Shown here: positions 1 through 12,941 of the stretch, piece by piece
Numbering within the stretch: position 1 is the first letter of the stretch
How the letters are laid out: each line of letters begins with the position of its first letter
Assembly (NCBI GenBank): GCA_029961685.1
Contig: JARWKL010000013.1
Location: forward strand, 24,830,922-24,894,921
Source of the DNA: Aristolochia californica
Lineage: Eukaryota > Streptophyta > Magnoliopsida > Piperales > Aristolochiaceae
Length of the DNA: 64,000 bases
Direction of reading: 5' to 3'
Notes under the pieces: model-generated
Databases searched by the model: none
The model's input: the letters and a program-made list of their open reading frames with translations, nothing else
Told to the model about the DNA's origin: nothing
Translations under genes and position numbers: made by a program

Positions 1-803
1 AAATGCTGCAGGCAAGCCTTGATGTCTTCCTGTCATTTCTCTGTCAGCTGTTGGTGCCATTGATAGATTGGGAGGAAAAGTAGAGAGCCAAGAGAAGGCA
101 TCTTGCTCAGTAAAATGAAACCTGAGTTTTGTTGTTTTAAAATGATTCCTTTATGGAATTTAATATTTCGTTCACTCAGTTTCTGAGGTGAGGTGGGCAG
201 TGCACAAAATTCCTGCCCTGCTAACCTTGCTACTTCCCTGGGAACAAAAACAGGGCTACAAGAGGAAAGTCTTTTCCTACATTTGTCTTGCTATTCTGCA
301 CACAATCTTCCCACTGGAGTAACTGGTTATAAGAATCTAAAATCACGTTATCCAATGCTTCCCTGTGTATTAAATGCTGCCGACAGATTATGTCCATTTA
401 ATGTATATAGATGACCTGTCCACCTTTTTGAGGCCTCGATTATGTCCCCCTTCTATGCGAGTCTGAATTCACTGACTTCATATTCTTGCAATATTCCGGT
501 AGATTTGAGGTTTTGAGGCTACATTGATTAATTTCCTTGTACTCAGATCAAGCCCTCTGAAAAGCTGAATTTTTTTTCCTTTCTGATGACAAGCCTCTTT
601 AATGTGGTTTGAATTTTCATCTCTTTGTCCAATGAATTTTCTTAACTCACTGTAAGTGTATCTGCCTTACAGATGCATACTAGAGAAGTTGATCTTCTTT
701 GTCTGTATGGGAGGAGATATTGTTGATAGCAGCATGTGTGAATGCCTTCCGTGGATGCAATTTTGTGTGTGCAGCATTCAGTGGCCTGACTTGTGACGCT
801 TGA
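1..803. other. Upstream region of the QWRF gene
   Basis: No convincing coding region is visible. The only open frame (193-414) has no recognisable motif and no obvious splice partners. The stretch just before 804 probably holds promoter and 5' UTR of the QWRF gene, possibly with a 5' UTR intron, because pyrimidine-rich tracts followed by AG occur near 660-672. This is inference; no TATA box could be assigned with confidence. Confidence 0.4.
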
Positions 804-3800
804 ATGGATGTGTGTGGAACAGAGGAGCTTCCAAGGTCACTGTTAAGACTATCAGAGAAGAACAATGTGGCCATCTCTCGCAAGCCCAGGGCGAAAGAAA
901 TTGCATCCAGGTATATGTCTGGTCTTACATCAACACCTCTCTCTGCACCTAGACGGTGCCCATCTCCCAGTGTCACTCGAGGTAGCACCACACCTGAACC
1001 CTCAGTGTCTAAACGGGCCCAATCGGCAGAAAGGAGACGGCCTTCAACACCTTCATCCCCTTCAAGGCCTTCAACTCCATCATCCCCTTCAAGGCCCACT
1101 ACACCTGTAAAGGATTCAACAGCAGAGATGCAAATTTCTTCCAGGCGGTCAATCACAGGGCGGACACCAGAGGGCTTGTGGCCTTCCATGCGCAGTCTGA
1201 GTGTGTCATTCCAGTCAGATACTTTTTCTCTCCCTGTTGCAAAGAAAGAAAGACCAGCAAGTGATCATACATTGAGGTCTTCTGCAAATGTGGTTCATAG
1301 ACAGGCTGAAAGCCCAGCTAGGAAGGCTACCCCTGAGAGGAAGAGTACACCACTGAGAGGGAAGAATGCCTCTGATCAATCAGAGAATTCAAAACCCATT
1401 GAGAATTCACAGAAGCTAGTAGATCAGCATAGGTGGCCAAGCAGATTGAATGGTATAGTCGGTGCGGGTGCCTTAACCCGAAGCATGGATCTCTCTGATA
1501 GAGCTTCCAGGAGTGCTTTGTCATTTTCAATGCGAGGGGCTTCACCAGTCAGGAGACCAGTTGCCTCAGATACTACAATCAGAAACTTACAGAAGTCTAG
1601 CCGGGAGGTATCAAGGCAGATATCCTTGGAAGGATGTAGAAGAATGGAATACGAAAGCAGTTCCATTGGTGATCCGTTCTCAAGAACATGCGGGCCCCAC
1701 AAGTTCCTTCCATTAGGTTCATCAGAACTGAATTCTTCAACAATTCGGGCAACTCGCACCCAATCTTCTCAACTTCCTGTAATTCGTCACCCTTCTTCGC
1801 CAACTAAGGTCTCATTAACAGCTCCTACCATCTCTAGGGGCAACCTGAGCCCATGTAGGGCAAGGCCGTCCTTACCATTTACTTCAGCCAACTCCACAGT
1901 TGGTCGATCCATCAGTTCAGCATCTGTTTTAAACTTTTCAGCTGATGTTCTGAAAGGAAAAAGGGGGTCCAACCACATTGAAGATGCTCATCTGATGAGG
2001 TTATTGTACAACAGATACTTGCAATGGCGATTTGTTAATGAACGTGCAGAAACGACATTGACTATCCAGAGACTAATGGCAGAGGTAAGGTTCAGGCAAC
2101 TTGTTTTATTTAAGTTTTAAATTTTTAAATATTTTTTATATATTTATGTCAGTTTCATCTTTGGTGCTGTTATAAAAGATCAGGAAAAAAGTTTCAAATT
2201 TGTAGATCTTTTCACATGATCCTTATGAAACAGGATCTTCTCTATAACGTGTGGAATGCTACTTCAGAATTACGAGATTCTGTCACCATGAAGAGGATCA
2301 CCCTCCAGCAACTCAGGCAGGATATGAAGTTGGATTCACTACTTATAGAACAAGTAATACATTATTATACATTGCATGGATGTGCTTATTTCAAATTTAT
2401 TCATTAGGTTTTCCACAATTTTTTATTAAAGAATGTGTTAGAATTATTGATGTTGTAAAAACTTGCTTACCACTTTTAAGCTACTTTTGTATCATAAATG
2501 CTTTAAAAGCTCTAAAGTCTTTAACACTTCTTTGATTCCATTAGATAACCTACCTTGATGATTGGGATGTAATGGATAGAGAGCATTCAATGTCTTTGGC
2601 TGGGGCTACGGAAGCATTGGAAGCATGCACTCTCCACCTTCCTGTCACTGATGGGGCGAGGGTGAGTGTTAATTGTTGACGATGGCACTAATGCTTTTTA
2701 TGTTTATCTTTCTTTCAGTTAAAGAATGTCATATTGAAATATCTTATGTATTAATTCAAGACAACATACATGTGAAGAAAAAATTGATGCCTAGTTACCA
2801 TGATTCTGCAGGCAGATGTACAGATGGTGAAGGATTCAATTAGTTCAGCTGTTGATGTTATGCAAGCCATGGGTTCCTCAATGTATCATTTACTGTCAAG
2901 GGTGAGATACTCATTTTCTTGTGGCTGAATTTTCATTCTGTTACATTTTCATTTTCATTTTGCGTGGTAGTGCAGCTGACATGATATGGGTGGCTGAGTT
3001 ATAGTTTCAGTCTCTACATAATGTATCTATTGCTGATGGGCCAAGTATAAATTAATCTATTGGTTCTTCTTGGCACTCCTTAACATTTCCATTTATTGTT
3101 TACTGACATAATTGTTTCTGCATGTTTTTATCTATTTTAGATTTTATTCTCTCGAGCAAATGATTTACATTCTTTGCTCACCATGCCTGTTGAGAGTCAT
3201 ATCATCATAGGGGGCTTCAATCACTTCATTTTGGGTGTTACTTTCCTTCTATGGACCCTCAACTTACATTATCTATGTAGATGTCTCCATTAGTATTTAT
3301 TTGGAGAACTAAATATTCATGTGCATTATGAAGCCAATGACTTGGTGGACAGTGTAAGCTCTATTTCATCTGGCCAAAGCTTAACTTTCATTTGCCATTT
3401 TGCACATTTCTCTTTTCTCTTGCCTTCTGGAGCATTTTCGTTTTTATCATGTTTCTCAACTGAAGAATCCTGTTAATGTAATATAACTTCTACAAAGGTT
3501 CTTGGTGCTCTAAAATCAGTTGATTAATTAGCGCTTGTTGATTCATCCTACTGAAATCTGAAAGAAATATTTTGTACAAGTCTGTTATCCAAAACAAGCT
3601 TTCCAAAGAAAAATGGGAAAAGTTTCAGACATGCTAGTTTGGCTTCTAGAATGAATTTGTGACTTTTACACTTGCCAGGTCGAGGAGATGAATTCTCTGG
3701 TGTCGGAACTTGCTACCGTAGCAGCACTGGAGAGAGTCATGCTTGACGAATGTGGAGACCTATTAGCTTCAACAGCAGCAATGCAGGTGAAACATGGAAT

Positions 3801-5710
3801 AGTTTCATTCATAGAGATTGTAATCCTGCTCATGATAATAAATAACTAAAATAGAAAATAAGTACCATGCTTAATATGCAAGGTGTAGTGTTATTTTAAA
3901 TCATTTTTTTAATTCATAAGTCTGTTCAAGAAAATATAAGAACGAATAGCAACTCTTGCTCCATTTACAGACATTTTATTTAGTAGAATGATTGGGAAAA
4001 GAAGGATCAATGGCATTTAAGACCTGTAGAAAAACTCTCCTTTTTTTCTTTGAAACGTACCATTCAGAAAATATTGTAATGAAATGTAAATGAAAAAACT
4101 GGATGAACATGAATATTGCTAGTTTTTGTGAAAGACCTAGTGCCTTACAGTGTTGAATATAATTAAATACTTGAGTTGTTAAGTTAGTCATAATTCTAGT
4201 TATTTGCCTGCCTGGTATGTCATTGGTCATGTATGGTGATTAAAGTAAATTTTACTTGTACATGCAAAATTTGCCACCCCTGAAAATTTCACATTAAGCA
4301 TACACTGGTATTAATGGTTACAAATGCACATATTTTGTTTCTTTATAAAATTGAAATAAAAAATAAATGAAGAAAATAATTAAATTAGGATTTTCCTTTG
4401 AAATCTTCACTTTGTTATGCTGATTCAGTTGCAATTCAAAATGAGCAACTTGTCATGAAAGTGCAAAAAAAAAAAAAGCATTTTAATTTTACTTCAAAAT
4501 CCTCATGTTGAAGTTATATAAATCCTATTATTCAACAAAACGAAGTTGGATGAGTGTTTCAGTGCAAGGAATTATAAAAACTTACTACATTAGCTTATGA
4601 TTACCAAATATGGCTCTCTTAGTCATTTTTATTTTCCATAAAATTTGTTCTTCGGTGGCAGGGGTTCTATGTACTTAACATTATTTTAAAACTCTTGTAG
4701 TACCTCTTGTTTTAGCTTATGTACATTCTTCACAAAAATCTGCTGGAAGTCTGCAAGAAAATGATAGTAGGCAACAGGTTCTAGCAATTTTTTGAGATGT
4801 TTACTGAAGAGGTTACTTTCAATCAACTTAATGTGCTTAAAAGGTTCCATAAATTTAATGCTTTCACAGCTGAGCTTTTCAGTTCAATAGTAGTATATTC
4901 ATAAATGGAGAACAGATAATGATGGATCCTAGTGGCTAAGAAAAATGTTCCATTGAAAAATGATCCTAGTGGTGATTTTCTTTGTTTTAGCCAAGCAGAG
5001 AGCTTCTTTGCAATCTCTTGTTGTTAGGAGTTAGTTCCTCCTTTTTTGGTTCTCTTAATAAAATCACCTTTCATCAAAAGAAGAATGTTCCATTTCTACT
5101 GGTAAGAAAGACGGGAAACAAAGAAACTGTTCCATTTCTTGATCAATGATCATAGATGTCTAAACTGAAGGACAAGAAGTGCACAGTTTCCATGTTGATC
5201 CTCATTACAAGGATTGTTATTCCTGCACCTTGACAGCATAGATACCAAATTACATCATTAGCATTGGTAGTATGTCTAACATTAGCCTTGGCCTCTTTTG
5301 CTGCTGCACGAGTAGATCTTTAAAAGAAATGCCTTTTCCCACATTAAGATTCAGAAGCTTCCAGGGTTGGATATGCTGACAATTGATGCTTTGAGTTGAA
5401 GAAGTGTTTGAAGCTAAAAACGATCATGTTTATACCTTAGCTATGCCCAAAAACAATGTCTGGAACTTTTTTGGCAACTCTTGAAACAGTCAGATTGGGC
5501 TACTGTATTTATGTTCGATATCATGCCAACACATTAATTATTCGAAGCTAAGGAAACATCACATTAATCTCTTTGACTGAATCAACTCTCAACCAACATG
5601 TGCATTTGAATTTCTTGGCATGTTTTTTATGCTGATCATGAGCTTAAATACAGGTAGAGGAAAGTAGCCTAAGAACACACCTTATACAACTCAAAACAAG
5701 CTATGCTTAA
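804..5710 (+). CDS. QWRF motif-containing protein (augmin subunit 8 / EDE1 / SCO3 family)
   Basis: Plant-specific microtubule-associated protein. Characterised relatives act with the augmin complex in spindle and phragmoplast microtubule organisation or at peroxisome-linked microtubules. Six exons fit GT-AG rules and keep frame: 804-2084, 2234-2353, 2545-2661, 2812-2901, 3679-3786 and 5654-5710, giving 590 aa. The N-terminal half is basic and rich in Ser, Pro and Arg (low-complexity SRPSTPSSPSRP around residues 84-98), as usual for microtubule-binding members. The signature motif LYNRYLQWRFVNERAE lies near residues 401-416, with QWRF at 407-410. The C-terminal exons encode the conserved helical part (VWNATSELRDSV, LDDWDVMDREHS, GATEALEA, VEEMNSLVSELATVAALERVMLDE). 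The ATG at 804 is chosen because family members also begin MDVC. Introns are 149, 191, 150, 777 and 1867 bp; the last exon is only 57 bp. The acceptor at 2233 is the least certain. I cannot say which Arabidopsis paralogue is the orthologue. Confidence 0.92.
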
Positions 5711-7352
5711 CGGGATCTATCTATCTCAGCCACCGAATGCTTGTTTACCGGCCAGAAGATGCGCTGCTGCTGCTAACTACTACCATTTCTGACCATCTCT
5801 GGTGGAGGTAATGATGTGCCTGCTCTGCTTGGCTTGGTGACTGTAAATCTGTCTTCTACTGGTGGGTGTATCTACTTGTGGTTATCATCATCTTTTCCTT
5901 TATTATTATTGTTTTTGTTCTTTTTATTTAACTATTGTAACAAGGAGCTATCAGCTCTATCCAATTTCTATGTAATTTTTGTATCAATTGCATGAAAGGA
6001 AAACACAAAGGAAAGAGAGGATGGAAAGAATAAAGTGTTAAAGATTACAAATCGAATCTCTGGGTAGTTGTACTAACTCACCTAGGTAATGCATATATAT
6101 AATGTTCTAACCATGAAAACATCCAAAATCCCATACTTATAAGATGCATTTAACATGCACAGAACTGTAGATGGCAGTGAAACACACAACCAAAGCTGAT
6201 AAAATTAGGCTTGGTTTGCTATTACGGATCCATTTCTTCTCAGTGTTTGTTGGCTTCCTTGGCTGTTGATTGCAGTGTAGGCATCACTTTGTCAATGAGC
6301 TGAGGTTCTTTCGTTCGGAATTTGCAATCCCTTACTGGTAAGAAATTTTAATGTGTGGAAGCAGCAGCTGGTTATTAGGCTTTACTAACCATGCAGCTTA
6401 CTAACCATTTCTTCCAGTCTCCTTATTTTATTGAGTTTGAACTTGTTTTTAACAACTGGCACATCTGTTTGTGGTTATCTTTGGACCTTCCTTTTTTTTA
6501 TATATAATATGAAATGGCATTCATTTCCCATCTCATGTTTGTAACATTTGCGTAGAAAGAAAATGCAACAGAAAGAGAGGGTGGAAACAAGAACGCTTGA
6601 TGGCAGGTTTTTGAGAAATCTAAAGAGATCTGTATGAACCCACCAAGCTAATTCATCATCAGGAACAGAACCTGCGGAAAGAGTTCTTCTGGAGAGAACG
6701 ACCCATCTTGTCAATAGGTGTTATACAGTGAAATTTTATAATGATTGTGCTGCGTTACCATTAAGAAAGAAGAAAGATTAGAAAGATGAGAATAAAGCAG
6801 GCCTTGATCTACAGGCAGAAAAAAAGCTTCAAAATGGTTTAAAGCATGGGTTAGCCGCTAATATAAAGCTTCAGAAATTAAAGGGAGAAATTAAAGTATG
6901 AAATTTTATGCTTGTTTTTTCTTTTGATTGGTATTGATGCTGAAGGGAAAGCCTTTTAAGTGGGTTCTCAGTCTTCAGTCGCCGAGGGTCCTCTAATTGT
7001 CGCCGAAGTCCCTGTACTGACCGGCGACTTCGAATGCTCTCCTTAGCTCTTCTGCAATCGGTGATTTACAGAAGATTTCAGTCGAATAGCGGAAATTTAG
7101 TCATTTCCAAGAAAAAAAAATGAAAGGGGAGACTAGAGAAGTTAGAATAACTTACCAGATCGTCGGCGACCAATCGTGAACCATTATAAGTCACCGAGCA
7201 GCCGGAGTTAGATCTATGGAAGATGGTCGCCAGGAAGTTCCAGACTCTAGAGAAGGGAGGAGGCGACTGAGAACGACGACAACGACAATTTCAGATTTTT
7301 GGATATTATTCTACTCTAGATTAACCAAATGGACCTCGGTTAAAACATCAAC
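5711..7352. other. 3' flank of QWRF gene and spacer before tRNA
   Basis: The first few hundred bases after the stop at 5708-5710 are likely 3' UTR. Two diverged copies of a short segment containing 'ggaaagagagg(a/g)tggaaa' occur near 5995-6030 and 6550-6590. A GC-richer block at about 6960-7290 with many 'cggcgac' and 'gtcgcc' words differs from its surroundings. No supported gene is seen. Confidence 0.4.
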
Positions 7353-7426
7353 GACCGCATAGCGCAGTGGATTAGCGCGTTTGACTTCGGATCAAAAGGT
7401 CGTGGGTTCGACTCCCACTGTGGTCG
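7353..7426 (+). tRNA. trnR-UCG: tRNA-Arg (anticodon UCG)
   Basis: A 74-nt cloverleaf folds cleanly. The acceptor stem GACCGCA pairs with TGTGGTC and is followed by discriminator G. The D arm has GCGC on both sides of AGTGGATTA. The anticodon stem TTTGA/TCAAA holds the loop CTTCGGA with anticodon TCG at 7387-7389. The T arm is GTGGG-TTCGACT-CCCAC. No intron and no encoded CCA are seen, as expected for a nuclear gene. The B box GGTTCGACTCC and a T-rich run shortly downstream (7435-7440) fit RNA polymerase III transcription. Decodes CGA and related Arg codons. Confidence 0.96.
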
Positions 7427-7639
7427 TCCTATGTTTTTTAAGTTACTTTATGATATTTTTATTTGCGGAAAATAATAAAAGGTTTTTACAAAATAAAGAA
7501 AATTTCTTGTTAAATTTAAAAAAAAATTAAAATGCTTTTTTATTATTTCTAAGTAAATGATAGAAAAGTCATATTTGGTGTATCGTTTAGTGTTGCTCAT
7601 ATAATCATGTATGTATAGGAGATTGAGGTGAGTGACATG

Positions 7640-9600
7640 ATATGACACCGTTGGTCTCAAGATCTCCATTAGGTTAATTTTGATGATAACAAATTGTGAA
7701 GTTTGAGTCAGCTTAAATGGCGAGAAAAATCTCAAACAAAAATTTAGCATTATATCCTTTCCAGTAGACAAGAAACATTGGAAAAACTTGTAAACAAAGG
7801 CTAAATAATAGCTCAAGACCAAAGGTTGACCAGCTAAATGTGAACCTTTAGTCATTCGATTGATTAGGAGAGAGAAAACTCTTTGAAGTTTCGTTCAACT
7901 GTTTGAACATATAAGCGTCCAAAAAGGTAAGTCCAATAGAAAGAGAAGAAATTGTAAAAATCCATTTGACCAACTATCTGAACAACCAATTCAAAGAAGC
8001 TTGATGATTGAAGAAAGAGGACAGGCTGATCATAAAAGACCATTCAAATAGCCTAGATTGCATTCAACCGATGTGACCTAGAAGAGTTGTGGAAAGAGAT
8101 TTTGAGCTTTGATTTGGTCAAGATAGGTCTTCAAAATTTTAAAGTAATCTATCTATGCGATTAACAACTCAAGAAGAAATTTCAATTTTCATCGAGACTT
8201 CATCAAATTCTGTAAAATGACAAATTTCCCTTTTTGTGCTGAATGATTCAATTTTCAACTGTTGAGAACTCATCTATTTAGAATATTTTTGCTCCAAACT
8301 ACAAATATCTTGATTTTTAAGGCTTCCCCGATCACTCTTAAGGATTCTCACATTTTGAAATCAATTTTGGAGTTCAAATTTGAGTATTTGAAAAGTCATC
8401 CTCCTAGGAACTAAGTATATCTACACATTTACAAAACTTAGAAATATTTATTATTCTCTTAGATTTATCTTTGCTAGAATCTTTACACCAATGCTTCAAA
8501 ATCCTATTAGTCATTCTAGCAAAAGGATTTGGTGTGGCATTGACAGGATTAATTGCTATTGTAGATAGATTTTTAAAATCTAAGGTTCTACATGCATTTG
8601 CTTTGAGATCATTTGATTGAACCTGGCCAAGAGAATTGAACAAGTGATCTGATTCTTTGAAATCATTTACAAAGTTCAGATTATCTCTTGTGGATGAGAA
8701 TTTTGAAATTAATCTTTACATTTAGCTGCTTTGGTGTGCCATCTGATTTAAAAACTAGTTAAAATTTATTTTGAGATTTGAATTTTGAAATTAAGTCAAT
8801 TAAGAACCTATTGAGCTGTTTCACAAGGATTGGTTTTATATTTTACTTGTGTTTATCATTTGAAAATCAATTTATTGAGAGGCATTGTATTTGGGCATAA
8901 GTGTAAGAAGGTAACCCTTTCAAGTATTTGGTCAAGCCTTATATAGGCAAGACCTCACTTCATCTCAATTTGTTAAGAAAAATTGTTGTGGTTGAAGAAT
9001 GACAATTGATAAGGCCCTTGTGGGTATAAGATAGTGTGCCTAGTTGGTTGTTGATAAGCCCTTATATGGATCTAAGTGGAAGAGCCTAGTTGGATGTTGA
9101 TAAACCTAGTGTCGGTCTTGGGTATTGAGCTCAATTTGCTGTTGAAATTCCCAAAGGGTTTAGGCAAGATTACCTAATTTGCTGCAAAAAATCCTGGTTT
9201 AAGGCAAGAGTGCCTAGTTAGCTACTGAAAATCCCTTTACTAGTCTAGGAAAGAGTGTTTAGATAGTTGCTAGAGAGCTTAATGCCTTATAATTTTGAAA
9301 AGGTGCGCATGTAAATTGATTGCTATGGTCAATGAATTGAAGTCCATATGTAGGAAATATTATAATTAGGGTTCTGCCCTTTAATAGTTGAACACAGTGA
9401 ATTAACTCCGAGGTATAAACACCTTGGGAGTGGATTAACAATCCAACATATGATTATAAACCACTATAAAAATTGAAGTGTCCGTTGTGTGGCATGTAAG
9501 TGTTTCTCGTACATTGCGTTTTGAACTCTCAACTTACACCATATTAGCTCATAAGATTAAAATGACACAAGGGTTAGTAAAATGGGATTAATAATTCAAG
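7640..9600 (+). mobile_element. Degraded long-LTR retrotransposon remnant (non-coding)
   Basis: The segment near 7650 reads 'ttggtctcaagatctcc' followed by 'ttttgatgataacaaa', a start typical of long LTRs of some plant LTR retrotransposons. At 8920-9260 there are several diverged copies of a 'gagtgcctagttgg...gataa' unit, also common in such LTRs. No gag or pol frame is left. Boundaries are approximate and the class is inferred from these word patterns alone. Confidence 0.35.
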
Positions 9601-12315
9601 GACACAAGATTTAGTCGATTAGACCTCATGTTATATAAAAATTTTGCTTCAACTAGTATCACTTCAATAAGTCAAGCAAACTTGATCAAAGTAAATCATT
9701 TTTTTTATTGAATCAACTCAAATTTTGATAGTCCAAAGATGCAATTTCAACCTACAAAATACCAATATAAAGCTTATTAAGAGTTAAATAATATATTTAT
9801 TAAAAGTAGAATTTACTAAATAATTGTAATTAATATATAATAAATATCATTTTATAAAAATAAATAGTTTTCATATACATAATATAGAATATATAAAAAT
9901 AAAATATATTTTAAAGTAGAATCATTTAATAAACTATTATAATATCTAAAATAGTGAAAATATAATAAATATTATTTAAAAAACTTTAAAATATTATATA
10001 AATATGAATTATTATATCATATTATGTTATTATTACATATAATAAATTATGTGTGATAATATATTATAGTTGTATATTTAAAATATAAATATATACTAAC
10101 ATATATAATTTATATAAAATATAAATATTTATTATGTACTATAGATTTATTTTAAAAATAAAAAAAGGTGGAGTCCTTTACCCTATGAATAGGAGGGGAG
10201 AGGGAGCTACCATTGATTATGCTCTAGTGGAGTGCTTCCAAGCAAGAGAAGTTGCAACATTGACCTCCCATGGCCACTTAGATTAGTGTGTGTGTGTTGT
10301 TGGAGGGGGGTAGGTGGGTGGAGGGGGTGGAGTGGATACTAACTAACCCTATGCCTCTTTTCTTATCTTTTGATTATTACTATGAAACATTGCAACAAGA
10401 TCATGCAAATAAATGTACTTTGGAATTTGAATTAACATTTTTCCATTGTTGCTAGTACTACTAAATCTAGATGGAATCAACCAATTGAAATGAGTTCAAT
10501 CTAACCCCCATCCCTCCATTGGGTATGATATAGCACATACTTGGGAACTAGTCAAAACCCGGCCAATCAATTGGGTTTTGATATTTACATGGATGAATAG
10601 ACTAAGTCAACACATAACCAGATCGCAAAGGGGAAACCTTGCCATGCAACTAGCAGTGGAAGGGGTTCACCTAATGCCCTACCTTCTTTCCAATACCAAT
10701 AGGGGTAACCAATCCAAGGTGGTTGGGGAGTTGGAGTGGAGAACAGGTTTAACAAGCAAATAGAAGGAATCTCCTTATAATTCTTTAGGCAGGGGGATGA
10801 GCCCCTTATTACCATAATGGCTCATGTTATACTTAACTCCTTCCGGCAAATGATTCCTCTAATAAGAGAAACAAAAGAACCATGGAAACTTCATAAAGCT
10901 ATTTTATGAATGAAAAAATCAAAGAGAATAGATTTTGCAGAGAAGGAGATAAGCGAAATTAGAGAGTTATGAAGAAGTTCTAAGTTTTCCTAATTTTCAT
11001 GTAAATGTAATATTTCTCTCTAAAAGTATTATTGAGCTTGTTTTCCATGTTTGATTGGACAAATCTAAGGAGAACATAGGTTTAGATTAAGAAGTTGTAT
11101 GTTTTCTTATTTTTCATGTAAATTTTAGATTTCTCTCTGGAAGCTTTACTTAGTTTTCCATGTTTGATTGGACAAACCCAAGGAGAACATAGGTTTCAAT
11201 TAACAAAAATGAACTTAAATCTTGAAAATACACATAATCAACCAAATGCACTTAATAGGTTGACTGGACGTAATCCAACAACTTGACATTTCTCCAATCC
11301 ATTTGTTGCTTTTATATGACATACATATTTGTATTTACTACCCAGAATATTTGGAACGTTCGTAATGCCTAGCATTTTGATGAAGCACAAGTATGTTTCC
11401 TATATTTGTTTCCTCTTTGAATCTTCTCCAACTACGAAAATACAAGCGTATCAATTGACCTTTTTCATCTTATGAGTCTTGTTTGAGAAAATCAACCCTC
11501 TTACTTCAAATCTCTAGGGTGCATAATGTTGGAACTTCCTTTTGCCATATGCAGAAATTGTGCCTCCTTGTAATATCTCTTTGATGTATCATTCATTTTG
11601 AGCATCATCTTCTTAGCTTTGTGCCTCTTCGACCAAGGCTCCAGCAAAGCCATCCTCAACAACTTTTCTCATTTATAAACTTCTATATTATCATATATTA
11701 TTTTTCTTAGTCAGCCCTAAGTTTTCTTATTGCCCTCATTTTTTGTTTTTCGTTGTTTTTCTTGGTTTGCCCTACATTTTCTTCACCTTCCAGGTGATAC
11801 TTCCATCTCATAACCTCAATGAAAATTTTTAGCCAAGATCGAAAAATTGCAAGGTCTAAACTATGTTTTAACTCTTTGAGTTCTTCTTCATGCCCAATCC
11901 ATGCATGTGTAGATTATCATATTAAAACAATCTATTATACGTTTTATCTTATCTTATCTTAGTTTGTTGATGTTGGCCTCACAAAGCTAAAATTTGGAAT
12001 CACAAAGATGGTTAAAAATTTGACATTGAACCTTAAGATTAGTTCTTTTAGAGTGAGAAAATGCATAATCATTTTGTTGTCTATGATGGAGTTTAAAATT
12101 ATTGTTTCATTGAAGAAAGTTTTTAGACAACTATATGTTAGTCTATTTATTACAGTTCTTTTTGTGGTTAGACTAACACAATGATCTTCAATTGGTATGT
12201 AATTCTTACCTTTTGGGACATGCTTGATAATGTTTGAAAACTATGGATGATTTTTGTTTTCTATTTTTATTTCTTCTTGAAGTTGGTTAAGGTTATTAGA
12301 CCTATGGTAAAATTA
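9601..12315. other. AT-rich spacer with short duplications, no gene seen
   Basis: 9780-10160 is almost entirely A and T with runs such as 'aatataaaa'. 10290-10335 is G-rich (GT and GGGGGG tracts). A direct tandem duplication lies at about 10975-11196 (listed separately). Small open frames such as 10578-10763 show no family motif. Nothing here supports a gene. Confidence 0.4.
10975..11196 (+). repeat. Two-copy tandem repeat, period about 113 bp
   Basis: The segment with 'ttttccatgtttgattgg' and 'aggagaacataggttt' occurs twice. The anchor word starts at 11041 and again at 11154. The copies differ at several positions, so the duplication is not recent. Confidence 0.7.
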
Positions 12316-12941
12316 TGTTGATCTCTATTATTTTGATGATAACAAAATGAGTAGGTTGAAGTTAGTGTGCTATTAATAGTTTCATAGTGTATGCTAGACA
12401 AATGGCTATCGACACAAATACTATGAGGCCCACAACAAAAGCTCAAGACAAAAGAAAAATCAATCAAGTTGCCAAGTCAAGAGCCAAACCACAAACTCAT
12501 TCAAGATTGCTATTGAGAAGAAGAATTTATATTAAGAAGAAGATTGAACATTTGAAGACTAGAGTCTAAACATCATTTAAAAAATCCCAAGAAGTCTAGC
12601 TATTTAAGAAGACAAGCATTCAAATTTCGATGCTCAAGCACAAGTAATCATTAGAGCATTAGAACGTTAATTTTTTTTCAAAAAATACTCAAAAATCATC
12701 ATATTAATATAATAGAAGGTTTTGAATTTATAACATGAGATTTTACCAAATATAAACTTCACTTCAAATTCAAATCTCATGCTTTTGTATCATATCGATC
12801 TTTGAATTCAAGAGAAAACATTAGCACATGCAATGTTTTCTAAAACTAAGATTTTATGATGCATATAAATTATTTCAAAATTTTAAATCCCTTGGTAAGG
12901 GCATAAATCATGATTAGAGCTTAGTAGAATACACTACCAAG

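Noticed and set aside
680..1189. 169-aa minus-strand frame over exon 1 of the QWRF gene
   Set aside because: Shadow of the serine/proline-rich coding exon on the other strand; no family motif, and the + strand has a clear gene.
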